Shown: positions 11,396 through 23,060 of the stretch, in pieces
Layout: each line of letters starts with the position of its first letter
Position numbering within the stretch: the stretch's first letter is position 1
Source: Lepas anatifera
Taxonomy: Eukaryota; Arthropoda; Thecostraca; Lepadidae
DNA: 64,000 bases
Assembly (NCBI GenBank): GCA_034440635.1
Contig: JAOTON010000977.1
Span: forward strand, 62,001-126,000
Direction of reading: 5' to 3'
Program-made: the position numbers and the translations under genes
The notes under the pieces: generated by a model
What the model was told of the DNA's origin: nothing
What the model saw: the letters and a program-made list of their open reading frames with translations, nothing else
The model's database searches: none

Positions 11396-12396
11396 TTAAC
11401 CCGCGCCCCACCGGGGTCCAGCGCCACCTTGCCCCACCGGGGGCCATCGATGGCCCCCTCTAACTCCGAAAATATGGGCGTTAGCGCAAATCTGAAGTGC
11501 AATAGAAGCTCGCGTGAATTCAGTAAGAAATTACTCACATGTTTTAGTGCTCAGGTCAATGGTTTGACCTCCAGAGGTCAAATTAGGTCAAGATCGGCTA
11601 TTTTCACTAAATATGCAATGCTTAGCAAACTGGGCATAAATCTTATGCCATTAGAGCTATTGAGATCTGGTAAGTACATTTGATAGGAAATTGTAGTCCT
11701 TTTTCCGGTATGTGAAACGTAAGGACCTCCCGCCAGTGGTTTGAGCTCCAGAGGTCACCTCGTGACCTAAGATGACCTGAGGTCACGAAAGGTCAAAGTG
11801 ACCTTACCGTATATCAAATGAAAGCCAGTGACAAGACAAACACGATGGTGTTTGTTTCAGCGGTCTAGCTTAATTAGGTCAAAGTTATTGTCAAAATACT
11901 GTTTTTGACCCCTGGTGACCTTGGATGACCTTGGATAGGTCAAAGGGCAAATATGGCCCTGGAATCCGTGAAAGGGTGTCTAAGAACGCTTTTCTGATCA
12001 CGCTGAGCATTTTCAATCGCTTTTGTGACTTTTAGATCATAAGACAGCTTTTCCCATGCTTTTCAATGGGAGAGGTCACCTCGTGACCTGACCTCAGGCA
12101 CGAAATCGAAAAATCCCGGATATACACGTTGTAGACCCTGGAAGGGTCTGAAGTGTGGAAGTTTCAAATTGATCGACTTCGAAATGTAGCTCTTACAGAG
12201 CTCTAAAGTTGAAGTGAGGTGACCTTGGTTGACCTCGTCTGGTGACCTGACCTTGGGTGACCCGGGGTAAAAATTTCAGGGATTGTGAGAAAATGATGCA
12301 GTGAGAGGTAGAGCCCTCAACCACGGCGCTGCGCCTCTTCGTGTTTCTGCTATCCCGGAAAACCTTGGGGCCATCGATGCCGCTGGGGCGGGTTAA
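11396..12396 (-). mobile_element. Family A TTAA element, copy A3
   Basis: Complete reverse-oriented family A copy between TTAA at 11396-11399 and 12393-12396. It differs from copy A9 by scattered substitutions and several one- to three-base deletions. The palindrome at the 12361-12380 end is reduced to CCATCGATG. Confidence 0.85.
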
Positions 12397-12698
12397 TCCT
12401 TTGACATCTGACATGCCATACGGGACCGCTTACGCAGGGTTTCCTGCTTAACCCTCTCCTCGTGTTTTCCGAGGGTGCCGGAAGGCGCTGCCATATTCGC
12501 AATTAATTGCACAACTTGTGCCCAAATTTTAGGTTTGGTTCATACTAGGTCAGTTTACTAGGTCAGGTTGAGTAACTTCACCCACAGACATGTTTTTAGC
12601 GCTACCGGTGAGAATGGGCTTAATACATTACTATAATAATCATATCACAAGATAGGCCCACCTAGTACCACAGGTTGCAATGACGGGATTCCTAATGC

Positions 12699-13934
12699 TA
12701 ACCCGCACCCCACCAGGGGTCTGGCGCCACCTTCGCCCCACGCACCGGGGCCATCGATGGCCCCCTCTAACTCCGAAAATATGGGGGTTAGCAAAAATCT
12801 GTAAAGTGTCATTAGAAAGCTCATGTGAATTCAGTAGGAAATTACTTCGCACGTTTAATCGCTCAGGTTAATAGTTGTACCTCCAGAGGTCAGGTTAGAT
12901 CACGATAGGCTATTTTCACTAAAATATGCAATACTTAAGAAAAGTATACTTAGAGTATAAGTATTATGCAGTCAAGTGTATTGAGATCTGGTAAAGTATA
13001 TTTGATAGGAAAATGCCAGACCTTTTTCCGCTATGTGGAACATCATGACTTCCTGCCAGTGGTTTGACCTCCAGAGGTGGGGGCGCGGTAGTGGAGTGGT
13101 CAGCGTAGCTGCCTGCCACGCAGCCGACCCGGGTTCAAGGCCCGGCGGCTTACCTGAACAAGGAGCAAGCTGACTCCCGAGAAACCCTTCCAACAGGGAA
13201 AGAGTGGGCGACGCCATATGATCCTGGCAGTCGGTGCGTCGATAAGCCCCAAAAATTATTATACCTCCAGAGGTCACCTCGTGACCTAATATGATCTGAG
13301 GCCACGAAAGGTCAGAAAGTGACCTTGACGTATAGCAGATGAAAACCAGTGACGAGACATACACGATGATGTTTGGTTTAGTGCTCTAGCTTAATTAGGT
13401 CAAAAGTGATTGTCAAAATACTATTTTTGACCCCTAATGACCTTGGATGACCTTCGAAAGGTCAAAGGGCAAATATGGCCCTTGGAATCTGTGAAAGGGT
13501 GTCCAAGAACGCTTTTCGGAGCACACTGAGCATTTGCAATCATTTTTGTGACTTTTAGATCATAAGACAACTTTTCCCCATGCTTTTCCAATGGGAGAGG
13601 TCCCCTCGTGACCTGACCTTAGGTCACGAAATCGAAAAATCCCGGATATACATCGTGTAAACCCTGGAGGGGTCATAAAGTGTAGGAAGTTTCCAATTGA
13701 TCGACAAAGAAATGTAGTTCTTATAGAGCTCAGAAGTTGGGGTGAAGTGACCTTTGCTGACCTGACCTGATGACCTGACCTTGGGTGACCCGGGGTAAAA
13801 AATTTCAGAGATGATGGGAAAATGATGGGGTAAGAGAAAGAGCCCTCAACTGAGGTGCTGTGCCCCGTCGTTTTTCTACTATCTGGAACAAACCTTAGGG
13901 GGGCCATCGATGGCCCCGATGGGGCAAGGGTTAA
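12699..13934 (-). mobile_element. Family A TTAA element, copy A4, carrying a SINE
   Basis: Reverse-oriented family A copy, longer than the rest because a 184-bp tRNA-derived SINE lies inside it at 13079-13262. Without it, the length is about 1.04 kb. This copy has more substitutions than A9 or A10 and its left terminus reads CTAACCC in place of TTAACCC, so it is probably among the older copies. Confidence 0.85.
13079..13262 (+). mobile_element. tRNA-derived SINE inside copy A4
   Basis: The insert is flanked by a perfect 12-bp duplication ACCTCCAGAGGT (13067-13078 and 13263-13274). It starts GGGGGCGCGG and carries a pol III box A (TAGTGGAGTGG, 13089-13099) and a box B-like sequence (GGTTCAAGGCC, 13132-13142). 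A tRNA-unrelated body follows, then an A/T-rich tail (AAAAATTATTAT). The tRNA part is too degenerate to be a working tRNA gene. I cannot name the SINE family. Confidence 0.85.
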
Positions 13935-14200
13935 TGACCCAGGGTCAGATTTGGGCCACGACCTCTCCATTTGAAATGAGAAGCATACAAGTTACTTAGA
14001 GGCAAGTGAATTGAAATTTACCCTCTTTGGTCAAAACGTGACCCGCGAAAAAACGACGGAAGATAGAAGCAGACCAAGGCAATCCCGGAGAAAGTTCCAG
14101 CCGGAAAAATGTTTTGTGTAGACATACATTAAGCACAAAAGCGAGTAAACTAATACATTTATAGTAAGTAAGCGGAGCAATTTTGGCAGCAGCATTATAG

Positions 14201-14285
14201 TTAGAAGTTTTGAAGTGGTGTTAAACCTATCTATTATCTGCCAAGTTTTTTATTTATTTTAGTCCTGAATTAATATTGTAAGAAT
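14201..14285 (+). repeat. Left arm of an 85-bp inverted repeat flanking A5
   Basis: This segment (GAAGTGGTGTTAAAC ... TTATTTATTTTAGTCCTGAA) is the near-perfect reverse complement of 15458-15541. Copy A5 and a short foldback lie between the arms. Confidence 0.8.
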
Positions 14286-14292
14286 AAATACA

Positions 14293-15284
14293 TTAACCCT
14301 GCCCCACCGGGGGCCATGATGGCCCCCTAAGGTTTTTCCGGGATAGCAGAAAACGACGAGGCGCAGCACCGCGGTTGAGGGCTCTACCTCTCACTGCATC
14401 ATTTTCCCATCATCCCTGAAATTTTTACCCGGGTCACCCAAGGTCAGGTCACCAGACGAGGTCAACCAAGGTCACCTCACTTCACCTTTAGAGCTCTGTA
14501 AGAGCTACATTTAAGTCGATCGATTTGAAACTTCCTACACTTCATGACCCCTCCAGGGTCTACAAGGTGTATATCCGGATTTTTGATTTCGTGCCTGAGG
14601 TCGGTCACGAGGCGACATCTCCCATTGGAAAGCATGGGAAAAGCTATTTCATGATATAAAAGCCACAAAATGATTGCAAATACTCAGACTGCTCAGAACA
14701 GCGTTTTGGACACACTTTCACGGATTCCAGGGGTCATATTTGCCCTTTGACTTTTCAGGTCATCCAAGTCACCGAGGTCAAAACAGTATTTTGACAATAA
14801 CATTTGACCTAATTGAGCTAGAGCGGTGAAACAAACACCATGTGTTTGTCTTGTCACTGGCTTTCATTTGATATACGGCAAGTACTTTGTGACCTTTCGT
14901 GACCTCAGGTCATATTAGGTCACGAGGCGACCTCTGGCGGTCAAACCACTGGCGGGAGGTCTTTACGTTCCACATGGCGGAAAAGTACTGGCAATTTGCT
15001 ATCAAATGTACTTTACCAGGCCTCAATAGCTCTAATGACATAAGAGTTATGCCCAGTTTGCTTAATCATTGCATATTTGAGTGAAAATAGCCGATCTTGA
15101 CCTAATTTGACCTCTGGAGGTCAAACCATTGACCTGAGCACTAAAACATGCGAAGTAATTTCTTACTGAATTCACGCAAGCTTTCTATTGCACTTGCAGA
15201 TTTGCGCTAACGCCCATATTTTCGGAGTTAGAGGGGGCCATCGATGGCCCTCCGGTGGGGAGGTGGGCCACCCCTGGGGGTTAA
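14293..15284 (+). mobile_element. Family A TTAA element, copy A5
   Basis: Complete forward copy from TTAACCCTGCCCCACCGG to GGGGGTTAA. The 3' end is worn: the last GCGCGGG block is replaced by CACCCCTGGGGG. It sits inside a pair of 85-bp inverted arms, so it may have inserted into a foldback element. Confidence 0.85.
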
Positions 15285-15444
15285 TAGGACCTTTCGACAT
15301 CACGTCATCCTCCGCCTTTAGCTGAGCCTTCGACATCACGTCATCCTCATGCTTCCGTGCTTCCGTGCTTCCGTGATTCCGTGCTATGCTTCCTCACGTC
15401 ATCCTCAGCTATAGCTGAGGATGAATTGATGTCGAAAGCTCCTA
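15285..15444. repeat. Small foldback with internal CTTCCGTG repeats
   Basis: Outer arms TAGGACCTTTCGACATCA (15285-15302) and TGATGTCGAAAGCTCCTA (15427-15444) are inverted repeats. Inside are two copies of CTTTCGACATCACGTCATCC-like sequence, four tandem copies of CTTCCGTG or its variant, and a palindrome CCTCAGCTATAGCTGAGG near 15403-15420. Confidence 0.75.
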
Positions 15445-15457
15445 TCAATGTGTTTGC

Positions 15458-15541
15458 TCTTACAATATCAATTCAGGACTAAAATAAATAAAAAACTTGG
15501 CAGATAATGGTCAGTTTTAACACCACTTAAAAGCTTGAAAC
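15458..15541 (-). repeat. Right arm of the 85-bp inverted repeat flanking A5
   Basis: Reverse-complement partner of 14201-14285, sharing among others AAAATAAATAAAAAACTTGG and TTTAACACCACTT. The loss of a few bases relative to the left arm is the only visible difference. Confidence 0.8.
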
Positions 15542-16786
15542 TAGTGAATTCCTTCTTCCAAAGGTTGTGGCCACTGTCAGGGTCGAACCTAGACCAAAGG
15601 CTTGGGGAGACAACGGGGCCCAAAGTCGTGAAAATCATATGTTTTCTTTTATAAAATCGGCAAAAATCGGTGGTTTGGGTGGACGGTTTCCCGGTTTTCC
15701 CCCTCCCCCTCTATTCACCAGTGGTTACTTTACAATGCTTCGTAAAATGGAGACAGCATGACTTCACTGCAAGACTGGATCCTCACAAGAGAAGCACAGA
15801 CTCAGCTCCTACATCCGAGTCCAAAAATCTGGTCGTAGTGTTGCAGTTACCAGCAATGGTGCTGAGCGGGAAATAAGGCTCCTGCAGCAGCTCATTGTCA
15901 AAACTCAGGGTAAGAAGCGCTCTGGGCATTAGAATAAATCATGAGCTGGTATTTGAAGGAGGACGTATGGTCATAACGAGTATTATTATAAACACCATCA
16001 GCGATGAAAGTAGCTTCCTGCAAGCGATTAGTAATGACCTTTTCTGGTAAAATTTGACGTACGCTGCCTACCAGCCTCGGAGATTTGACTCCATATGAAA
16101 CCTTACTCCGAGGAAAAAAATATTCTCATTATTGTTACAGAGTACTCAAGGAATCTTATAAAAGCAGAATTTACACGTCAATTGCGAATAGATATTCCGT
16201 TGGATATTCTGATATTCTGATAAAAATGAGTCAGAGTCTATTCCAAAAACGGCAAAACAGCACCAGAACTTCAAAAGCTGACTGGAAACGGAGGCAGTTC
16301 ACCGGAATTTCGGAATGCAGGTCACATGAAACTTACAGTGTAGGTAATATAAATATAATTTTTAGCATTACATAAACTAAAAAAATACCTTTACTGAGTG
16401 TAGAGGAAAAGAAGCAAAGGTAGTATGTCAGGGGACCAAAACATGGACCTAAAGATTAAGCTGATGAACTAACAAGTGGGACTCAGAACTCCCCGCATGC
16501 CTATCTAAGCTTTTGCACAAAGCGAGACACCATAATGTATGTATGTACATACATACATAGAAAAGTACAGAACAATGTGGAGCGAATCTCGGTTTTGCGA
16601 CTTCAGAGCTGTCCAAAAACACATTCATGTCTGTATTTTTGTGCATCTAGAATGCAAAATGGTCTTAAATATCCAGACACGAATTTATTAAGCATTAATA
16701 AAACTGGCAATATGGGTGGGAAATCTGATAAGCCACGGGCTAAAACAAAACAATTCCCGAAATAATTTGTTTTTTTGTTCAACTAG
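15542..16786. other. No recognisable gene
   Basis: AT-rich sequence without a motif I can name. A short GTATGTATGTACATACATAC palindrome lies near 16537-16556. Open frames of 60-96 codons show no splice context. Confidence 0.4.
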
Positions 16787-17146
16787 CCTTGCCAAAGGTC
16801 ATCTCACTGATCATCTCTTACGGAGTACCGTACCCCGGTGCCCCCCCACTAGTCAGGTGCTTCAAGTGCACACATTTTCATCAATATCCGTTAAGTTTTT
16901 CGGCCCCGAAGGTTTGCGACCTGGCGTACATAGACTGGGGCAAGGAAGACGCTCATCAAGGCCAAGTGCCCAAATCTCACCGAACGCTCTCTACATCTCA
17001 CGCGGCGCCAAATGCTTCTTTCCTCTCCCTCCTCGGCTAACTTTTTCTCTTCGCTTCGCAGGTGCATGCTGCTGGGTCTTTCGTGGCCGTCGTGGTCGCC
17101 TCTGGGTGACGACGGGCTGCGCCCACTACCCCTTCCCCCTTCTCAG

Positions 17147-17213
17147 AGGCGGCGCCGCTGTACCCTCGCGCCAGTATCGTGGCCCTCTATCGGGAGCTGG
17201 CCACACTCGGCCA
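17147..17213 (+). CDS. Candidate short exon upstream of the gypsy insertion
   Basis: A long pyrimidine-rich tract and CAG (17144-17146) precede a 67-bp block that reads AAPLYPRASIVALYRELATL and ends in a GTAACG donor at 17214. The composition and peptide look coding, but I recognise no family. If it is an exon, the gypsy element 118 bp downstream sits in its intron in the opposite orientation. Other exon-like pieces between 16787 and 17040 are weaker. Confidence 0.25.
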
Positions 17214-17331
17214 GTAACGATCCTTGTGTGCCATCCGCTCGATGGCGCTGGGGTGGCATCGGACGTGGTCCGCCTACAGCGGCTTGTGGTGTGCGTTGGT
17301 GGGCTTTCAATCCCTGATGTAATTGACGTGT

Positions 17332-17491
17332 TGTTCTATCCTCTAAGATAGATAAACACATCCGCCGTCCATGCTGTTTATTTTAAGAAGCCCCGTCAAT
17401 TGGCCACTCGAACAGAGACCACAAACACACCGAAGTCCTCTAAGCCGGAGGACTTCTAGAGGTTTAAACCCTCTGAACTGAGGACACAACA
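17332..17491 (-). repeat. Gypsy 3' LTR
   Basis: This 160-bp repeat runs from TGTTCTATCC to GACACAACA. It is preceded by CGTGT, the left copy of the target duplication. The polypurine tract lies just inside (17492-17503, read on the minus strand). Confidence 0.93.
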
Positions 17492-17839
17492 CCTTCCCCC
17501 TCTGAACATATTACATCTACCCCATTCCCTCAACACGCAGTGAAATGTGAATAGCACGACAGTACACACAAGCAGTCCTAAACACTCTACGGTTCAGGGC
17601 TGTAACGCTCAGGCGCGTAACGCAAACGCGCACCTCTACGTGGGCTATGAGGGAGGCGCTCCGGAACTGGGCGCTGGACACCTGGCGCAAGAACAGGGTT
17701 ATGTTCAGCTGGAGTCTCGACATCACTACCAACAGGAGGAACCCAAGGACGATGCTCAGCCTCGAGCTCTGGATCAAACCGGTGCAGACACTGACCATGA
17801 ACTGGAGAGAGTCGGCGCGCGTGTACGCGCTGTCCATCA

Positions 17840-20750
17840 GACAGTCTGTAGCTCACCGGGCCCTTCTGCGAAGAAATCTGCAGCGGCGGGCCGTACTGGC
17901 GCTTTTTCCGAAGGGGACACGGACACGTACCCAGTCACCGGGCTGCCAAGTAGGAAGCGGACCGGTGCTCCTGTTGCACCTGGTGAGGTACTTGCCCTGG
18001 TAACGAGCGTGGTGCTCCTTCACACCAGCGGCGATCGTGTCTGGCTGAACAGAACACGGATCAGGAACGATCAGCTAGTGCGCATATCACGGCCGCGCAT
18101 GGCTTTGAACGGTGTCACTCCTGTAGCTGGGTGAACAGTGGCGCGGTACACCTGTAGGGAGCGTCGTAAGAAGCAAGTGCGCTCCTCTCCCAGGAGACGG
18201 GCGGTCTCCAGAGAGTCCTTAACGTGGCGATTATGCCGTTCCACAAGACCGCATGTCTGTGGAGAGTAGGGTGAGCTATGCATCAGCTTGATGCCATGTA
18301 CTTGGCAGTACCTGTTGAACTCATGTGAAGTGAACACTGAGCCGTTATCTGTGAGCAGTGCGGAACAGACACCCTCACGACTAAAGACGGCATCCAGAAA
18401 GCTAATAACGGTTGCGGAGGTTACCTCGTGCATGAGAGCTACCTCCGGCCAACGACTGTAGGCGTCGACTAGCACCAGACCGTAACGTTCGGACACTGGT
18501 CCAGGCATAGGGCCAATCGCGTCCAGCACCAGCCTGGTCCACGGTCCTGCAGGTAAGTCCACCTGTTGCACAGGGGGCGAGAAACAGTGGCAGACTTGCT
18601 GTGCGTGTTGCAAAGCGCACAGTTTCGAATCAAAGTCTCCACCTGGCGGTCCATACCTGGCCACCAGTAACAGGCGCGAAGGCGCTGTTTTGTACGCACA
18701 GCACCGGGATGACACTCATGTGCCACGTCTAGGAGTCGGCGCTGGAGATCAGCTGGTGCAACGAGCTGATCGCCGCGGAATACCAAAGAGCCTGAAACAG
18801 AAAGCTCATTGCGTACCTGGAAGTAGGGCGACATGTGTGGGTCACGTCGGTTCCATCGGCCAGACAGAACACTGTCGCGAACTTGCGACAGAACCTGGTC
18901 AGAGGCAGCGGCAGCGCAAAGCTCATCCTCTGTTACAGCAGAAAGCTCGGTCTGTAGACCTAGAGCAGCAATCTCCACACTGTCATCGTCTTCCCAGCTG
19001 TCAACGACTGGGAGCCGTGAAAGGCCGTCAGCAACAGCATTGTCCTGCGAACGGACATGTTGAACATCAAAGTTAAAGGCTAGCAGTCGAGCCTCCCATC
19101 GAGCAATACGGCGGCCCACACGGGTAGAGCCTTTCAGGCCAAATACGCTTGTAAGTGCCTGATTGTCAGTACGGAGGAGGAACTTCCTTCCCAGAGGAAG
19201 GGTCTCCACTTCTCAACTGCGTAGACACAGCCGAGAGCCTCCTTTTCCACGACTGAGTACCGGAGCTCAGCAGGAGTGAACTTCTTGGAGGTGTACGCCA
19301 CGACCTCCTCCATCCCTGAAGCAGTTACCTGGCTAAGGATTGCACCACAACCAATATCGGAGGCATCGGATGTCACAATGGTGCGGAGGGAAGGATTGAA
19401 GAAAGCAAGTCCCTTGGAAGCAGAGATTTCACTCATCACAGAGCGTAAAGCCTGAGAGAGAACCGTAGTCCACTCAAAGTGCTCTGCCAGCAGCGCATCT
19501 CTGAGGATGGCTGTCTTGTCAGAAAAGTGCTCAATGAAGCGGGAGTAGTAGCCCAGAGCACCAGAAGGGACTTCAGCTCCTTCTGTGAAGTGGGATCTGG
19601 CATGTTAAGCAGTGGGCGAACACGCTCAGGATCCACAGCAAGCTGTCCTGCAGAGATCCTTAGACCGAGGAACGGAATCTCAGTCCGAGCTCGAAGACAC
19701 TTAGTCTCGTTCACCTGTCGTTGTGCGCTTTGAAGATGGCCTCAACCTGGGCCAGCGACTGGTCATGTTCCTACGAGAGGAACCATGCACTACCACATCA
19801 TCAAGATACACAGTCACGCCGGGAACACCTTGCAACATGTCCATCATGATCCTCTGGAAGCATGGTCCAGAACTACACAGGCCCTGAGGTATGCGAGTCA
19901 TACGAAACAGGCCTGCATGTGTCGAAGCGCACGAGGTTTCTCGAATCAGGATGCAGCTCGACCTGATGATAAGCATCCTTAAGGTCAAGAACAGTGTACA
20001 CAGAACTCCCCTGTAGGGAATGAAGCACATCATCCATATGAGGTATGGGGTACCCGTCAGTTACCACAGCTTGGTTGACCTGTCTAAGGTCTAACAGAAA
20101 CCTGATGTCACCAGATTTCTTACGCCCACCACCACAGGAGATACCCAGGGACTGGCATCCACACGCTCAATGATCCCTGCAGCCTCCATCTCAGAGAGCT
20201 TAGCTGCAAACTCATCTCTGACAGCAAACGGAAGGCGTCTCAGAGGCTGTTGGACAGGACACACAGAAGGGTCAACAGTCACCTGATGCATGTACCCTTT
20301 GATGCAGGGTTGAGGTACCTGTGGCTGGTTACGTAACCCTGCCCCTGTAGGGAGAAGGGGCTCCCCCTGTAGGAGCACTCTGGTCTGAACTCGACCCTGG
20401 CACTGGGGGAGTCACAGCACACACTTGTCCATCCACAACATTGACACGTAACAGCTCCATCAAATCAAGTCCCATAAGGGGAACACCCTTCTGAACTATG
20501 TACACTTTCACAGGCTTTGTACAGCCCTCTATTTTCACATCAGCAATGCCAAGAACTGAGAGTTTGTTACCAGGTAACTGTGGAGCTTCACATCAGTGGG
20601 ACAAAGAAACTCGGGGTCTCCACCCCACACATCCAATGGTAGCAGTGTAACAGGGCTACCTGTATCCACAACAAAGGTCACAGTCTTACCATGAACCTTC
20701 ACGTCTTTGGTCAGGTGTGAGCCAGCAGCACGTACAGACATTAATGTCAC
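17840..20750 (-). pseudogene. pol: Gypsy pol (PR, RT, RNase H, IN), multiply frameshifted
   Basis: In order on the minus strand: aspartic protease active site VVDTGSPVTLL (about 20660); RT fingers/palm with VLDLKDAYHQV (about 19960) and catalytic YLDD (about 19800); RNase H with DASDIGCGAIL (about 19360) and LRTDNQALTS (about 19170); integrase zinc-binding segment with CHPGAV and CALC (about 18640-18700); integrase core with D, D (LLTDNGS, about 18340) and E (GLVERHN, about 18240); and a C-terminal WQPGDWVRV module near 17935. An intact element would have one long pol frame. Here the reading frame changes about eight times, so this copy as written cannot make pol. Confidence 0.85.
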
Positions 20751-21587
20751 CGTCTTACAGTTTTAGTAGATTTACACACTCTGGCAAAGTGGTTTACTTT
20801 ACCACACTTAGCACATGACTTGCCTCTTGCTGGACATGCACTGTCATTAGGATAATGATCAGCAACGGCTCCGCACCCATAACACACAAAACCTGGCCCT
20901 GGAGGGGCACGTGTAGTGTCAGAATGTGGCTTCACCTTTGGGCTGTATCCCTTATGTGAACTAGCCTGCCTGCCTGTAGGCAGACGCTCTGAGCGAAGGC
21001 TTGGGTGCAGGATTCTTCCTGCGAGGTTACTTGAAGTTGAAATTGGGGCAGTCATACTTCTCGCTTCTTCATGAGAGCGTTCATAAGCTTCTGACAGAGA
21101 ACTGACTTGCTCCAGAGTGAGCTTGGGATCCTGAAGGAATCGTTCACGCAGGTGGGGGTGTACCGTAGCCTCTACCACCTGGTCTCGAATCATTTCATCA
21201 GTCAGGGAACCAAACTGGCAGGAGGTGGAGAGGGACCGTAGGTCAGCTATGTAGTTGGCTGTGCTCTCCCCTACCTCCTGACGCACGCTGGCGGAACTTG
21301 AGCGTGAGGCTATGGGGTTGACTTGTGGCGCAAAGTGACCGTCTAGTCTCCGCATAGTGTAGTCAGCGGATTCCCCATCCAGCTTGGCTGTCTCAGGTAA
21401 GGAGCGAAGATTCTCTGACCCTCCGGCCCCAGGCAGTGGGGAGTAGAGCAACCTGCCTTTCATCTGAAAAGGTGTTGCCTCCAACTGCCATCATGTATGT
21501 ATTAAATGAAAACTTCCATTGCGAGAAAGGCATGGGCGGACGCCCAGGATGCGGCAGAAATGGCGCGGGCGCATGTATTCCGTCCAT
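20747..21587 (-). pseudogene. gag: Gypsy gag, frameshifted
   Basis: The gene starts at an ATG at 21587 with a gag matrix/capsid-like beginning, and shifts frame near 21420-21480. The longer downstream frame runs to 20747. It ends in a Cys-rich nucleic-acid-binding region: a CYGCG group, then CAKCGKVNHFARVC, a CCHC zinc knuckle. Gag packages the element RNA into particles. The stop overlaps the start of the protease frame by four bases. Confidence 0.8.
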
Positions 21588-21709
21588 TTGAACAGCGAAA
21601 GTAGGGGCGGCGGCGAAGAATGCAACTGTAACTTGTAGTTAATAATGTAATTGTGTATGTAAATACTTGAAATGTAATGTAATTCACGTGTATCTCATAC
21701 TGGTCGCCA

Positions 21710-21870
21710 TGTTCTATCCTCTAATATAGATAAACACATCCGCCGTCCATGCTGTTTATTTTAAGAAGCCCCCGTCAATTGGCCACTCGAACAGAGACCA
21801 CAAACACACCGAAGTCCTCTAAGCCGGAGGACTTCTAGAGGTTTAAACCCTCTGAACTGAGGACACAACA
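21710..21870 (-). repeat. Gypsy 5' LTR
   Basis: This 161-bp repeat differs from the other LTR by CTAATATAG versus CTAAGATAG and by one extra C. It is followed by CGTGT, the right copy of the target duplication. Confidence 0.93.
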
Positions 21871-21875
21871 CGTGT

Positions 21876-22051
21876 GCCCTTGGGATGATTGATGACTGGT
21901 ACCGATCTATTGTACGCCACCCAATCCCCGTCTTTATTTTACGTTATTTAATTTTTTATTTCTCCATTAACCTTTTTTATTATTATATTCATTTCACCAT
22001 TCATGTCCCACCATTTCAGCGGCTGCAAATGAGTGATGTCTGATAGGATAA
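21876..22051. other. Short AT-rich spacer
   Basis: AT-rich sequence between the gypsy target duplication and family B copy B1. Nothing is recognised. Confidence 0.4.
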
Positions 22052-22890
22052 TTAACACGCGCATTGACGGGGGGCGGGTACCCGCCCCCTCGGGTTTTTC
22101 GGAGATGGGAGAAAACGGCGGCGCGTAGCGCCGCCGTACTTGGTATACCTTTTCCTCATCATTTTTACAACTTCTGTGAAAATTTTAAGGTTAGGTCATC
22201 TCAGGTCGGTCCCAGTACAGGTCAAGTGACCCGACCTAAAAAAAGTTTAAGATAGCATAAGTCGGAGCAGGGTGAACTTATCCGATTGAAACTCATATCA
22301 CATAATGGCTCCACCGAGTTCTCTAAAATATGTTCCGGTATTTTTGATATCGATGACCTAAGGTCAGGTACGACGCATGACCTGTCCATTGGAAATACAT
22401 TGGAAAAATGGTTTTTACGGAATAACTCAGTAACGGATGGTGATAGAGCATTTATTTTAGCTGCATTAGACTCGCCTGGGCTTTGCGGTTCTAATGATAT
22501 GCATTTTATATAATTTGACCCTGACCTGACCTCAGGTCAGGTCAAATCCTTGATTTGACCTAGCAAGGTCAAATTATATATCATTCGATTCGGTTTGCTA
22601 AGAGGATTCATACAGTTCAAGTCGTTTTGCTCTATCTTTACTTGTTCAGATGTAATGCCCGAAAAACTGAATTTTACATGTTATCCCTATGACGGGCATG
22701 TTTTGACCTCTCGTGACCTTAAATGTGACCTGACAAAAAATGGTTCAAATGTTTTCGATGGAGAAGTGGATGGGCAGCCCAACGCCGTTTACCGTTTTTC
22801 GCTACCTACCGTGGTTCTCGAGATCTTAGGGGGCGGGTACCCGCCCCGTCAATGCGAAGGTGGCTCAGACCCCGTCAATGCGCGTGTTAA
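22052..22890 (+). mobile_element. Family B TTAA element, copy B1
   Basis: An 839-bp element from TTAACACGCGCATTGACGGG to CCCCGTCAATGCGCGTGTTAA, with 18-bp terminal inverted repeats and TTAA at both ends. Just inside each end is the palindrome GGGGCGGGTACCCGCCCC. A second hairpin, GGCGGCGC-GTA-GCGCCGCC, follows at about 22114-22132. The interior has AGGTCA half-sites. No transposase is encoded. The terminal plan resembles a piggyBac-type MITE. Confidence 0.88.
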
Positions 22891-23060
22891 TACTGACGAT
22901 GATGCCAAGCGAGAGGGGTGAGGGGAGTGCACCTGTGAGATAACAGATGTGTTTCTTGGGAATTACTGCAATGTTTTAATTTACGTAGCTGTGTATGCTT
23001 TGTGTATGTTTTCTATACTGGCAATATATGTGTATGGATGCAAGTCGATGAGCTGGCAGT

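Larger units (their letters stand above)
17332..21870 (-). mobile_element. Ty3/gypsy LTR retrotransposon, complete but frame-broken
   Basis: A 4.54-kb element bounded by direct LTRs (17332-17491 and 21710-21870, TG...CA ends) and a 5-bp target duplication CGTGT (17327-17331 and 21871-21875). In minus-strand order it holds gag, protease, reverse transcriptase, RNase H and integrase, the Ty3/gypsy order. Next to the 5' LTR, the minus strand starts TGGCGACC, where a tRNA primer-binding site is expected; the tRNA is not established. Next to the 3' LTR is the purine tract AGAGGGGGAAGG. The LTRs differ by one substitution and one indel, so insertion looks recent, yet gag and pol contain many frame changes. 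Confidence 0.93.

Noticed and set aside
13079..13150. Functional tRNA gene
   Set aside because: It lies within a 184-bp insertion with target duplication and A/T tail; arms do not pair as in a tRNA.
17547..18134. 195-codon plus-strand frame inside the gypsy element
   Set aside because: It is antisense to the end of pol, where minus-strand integrase motifs are clear.
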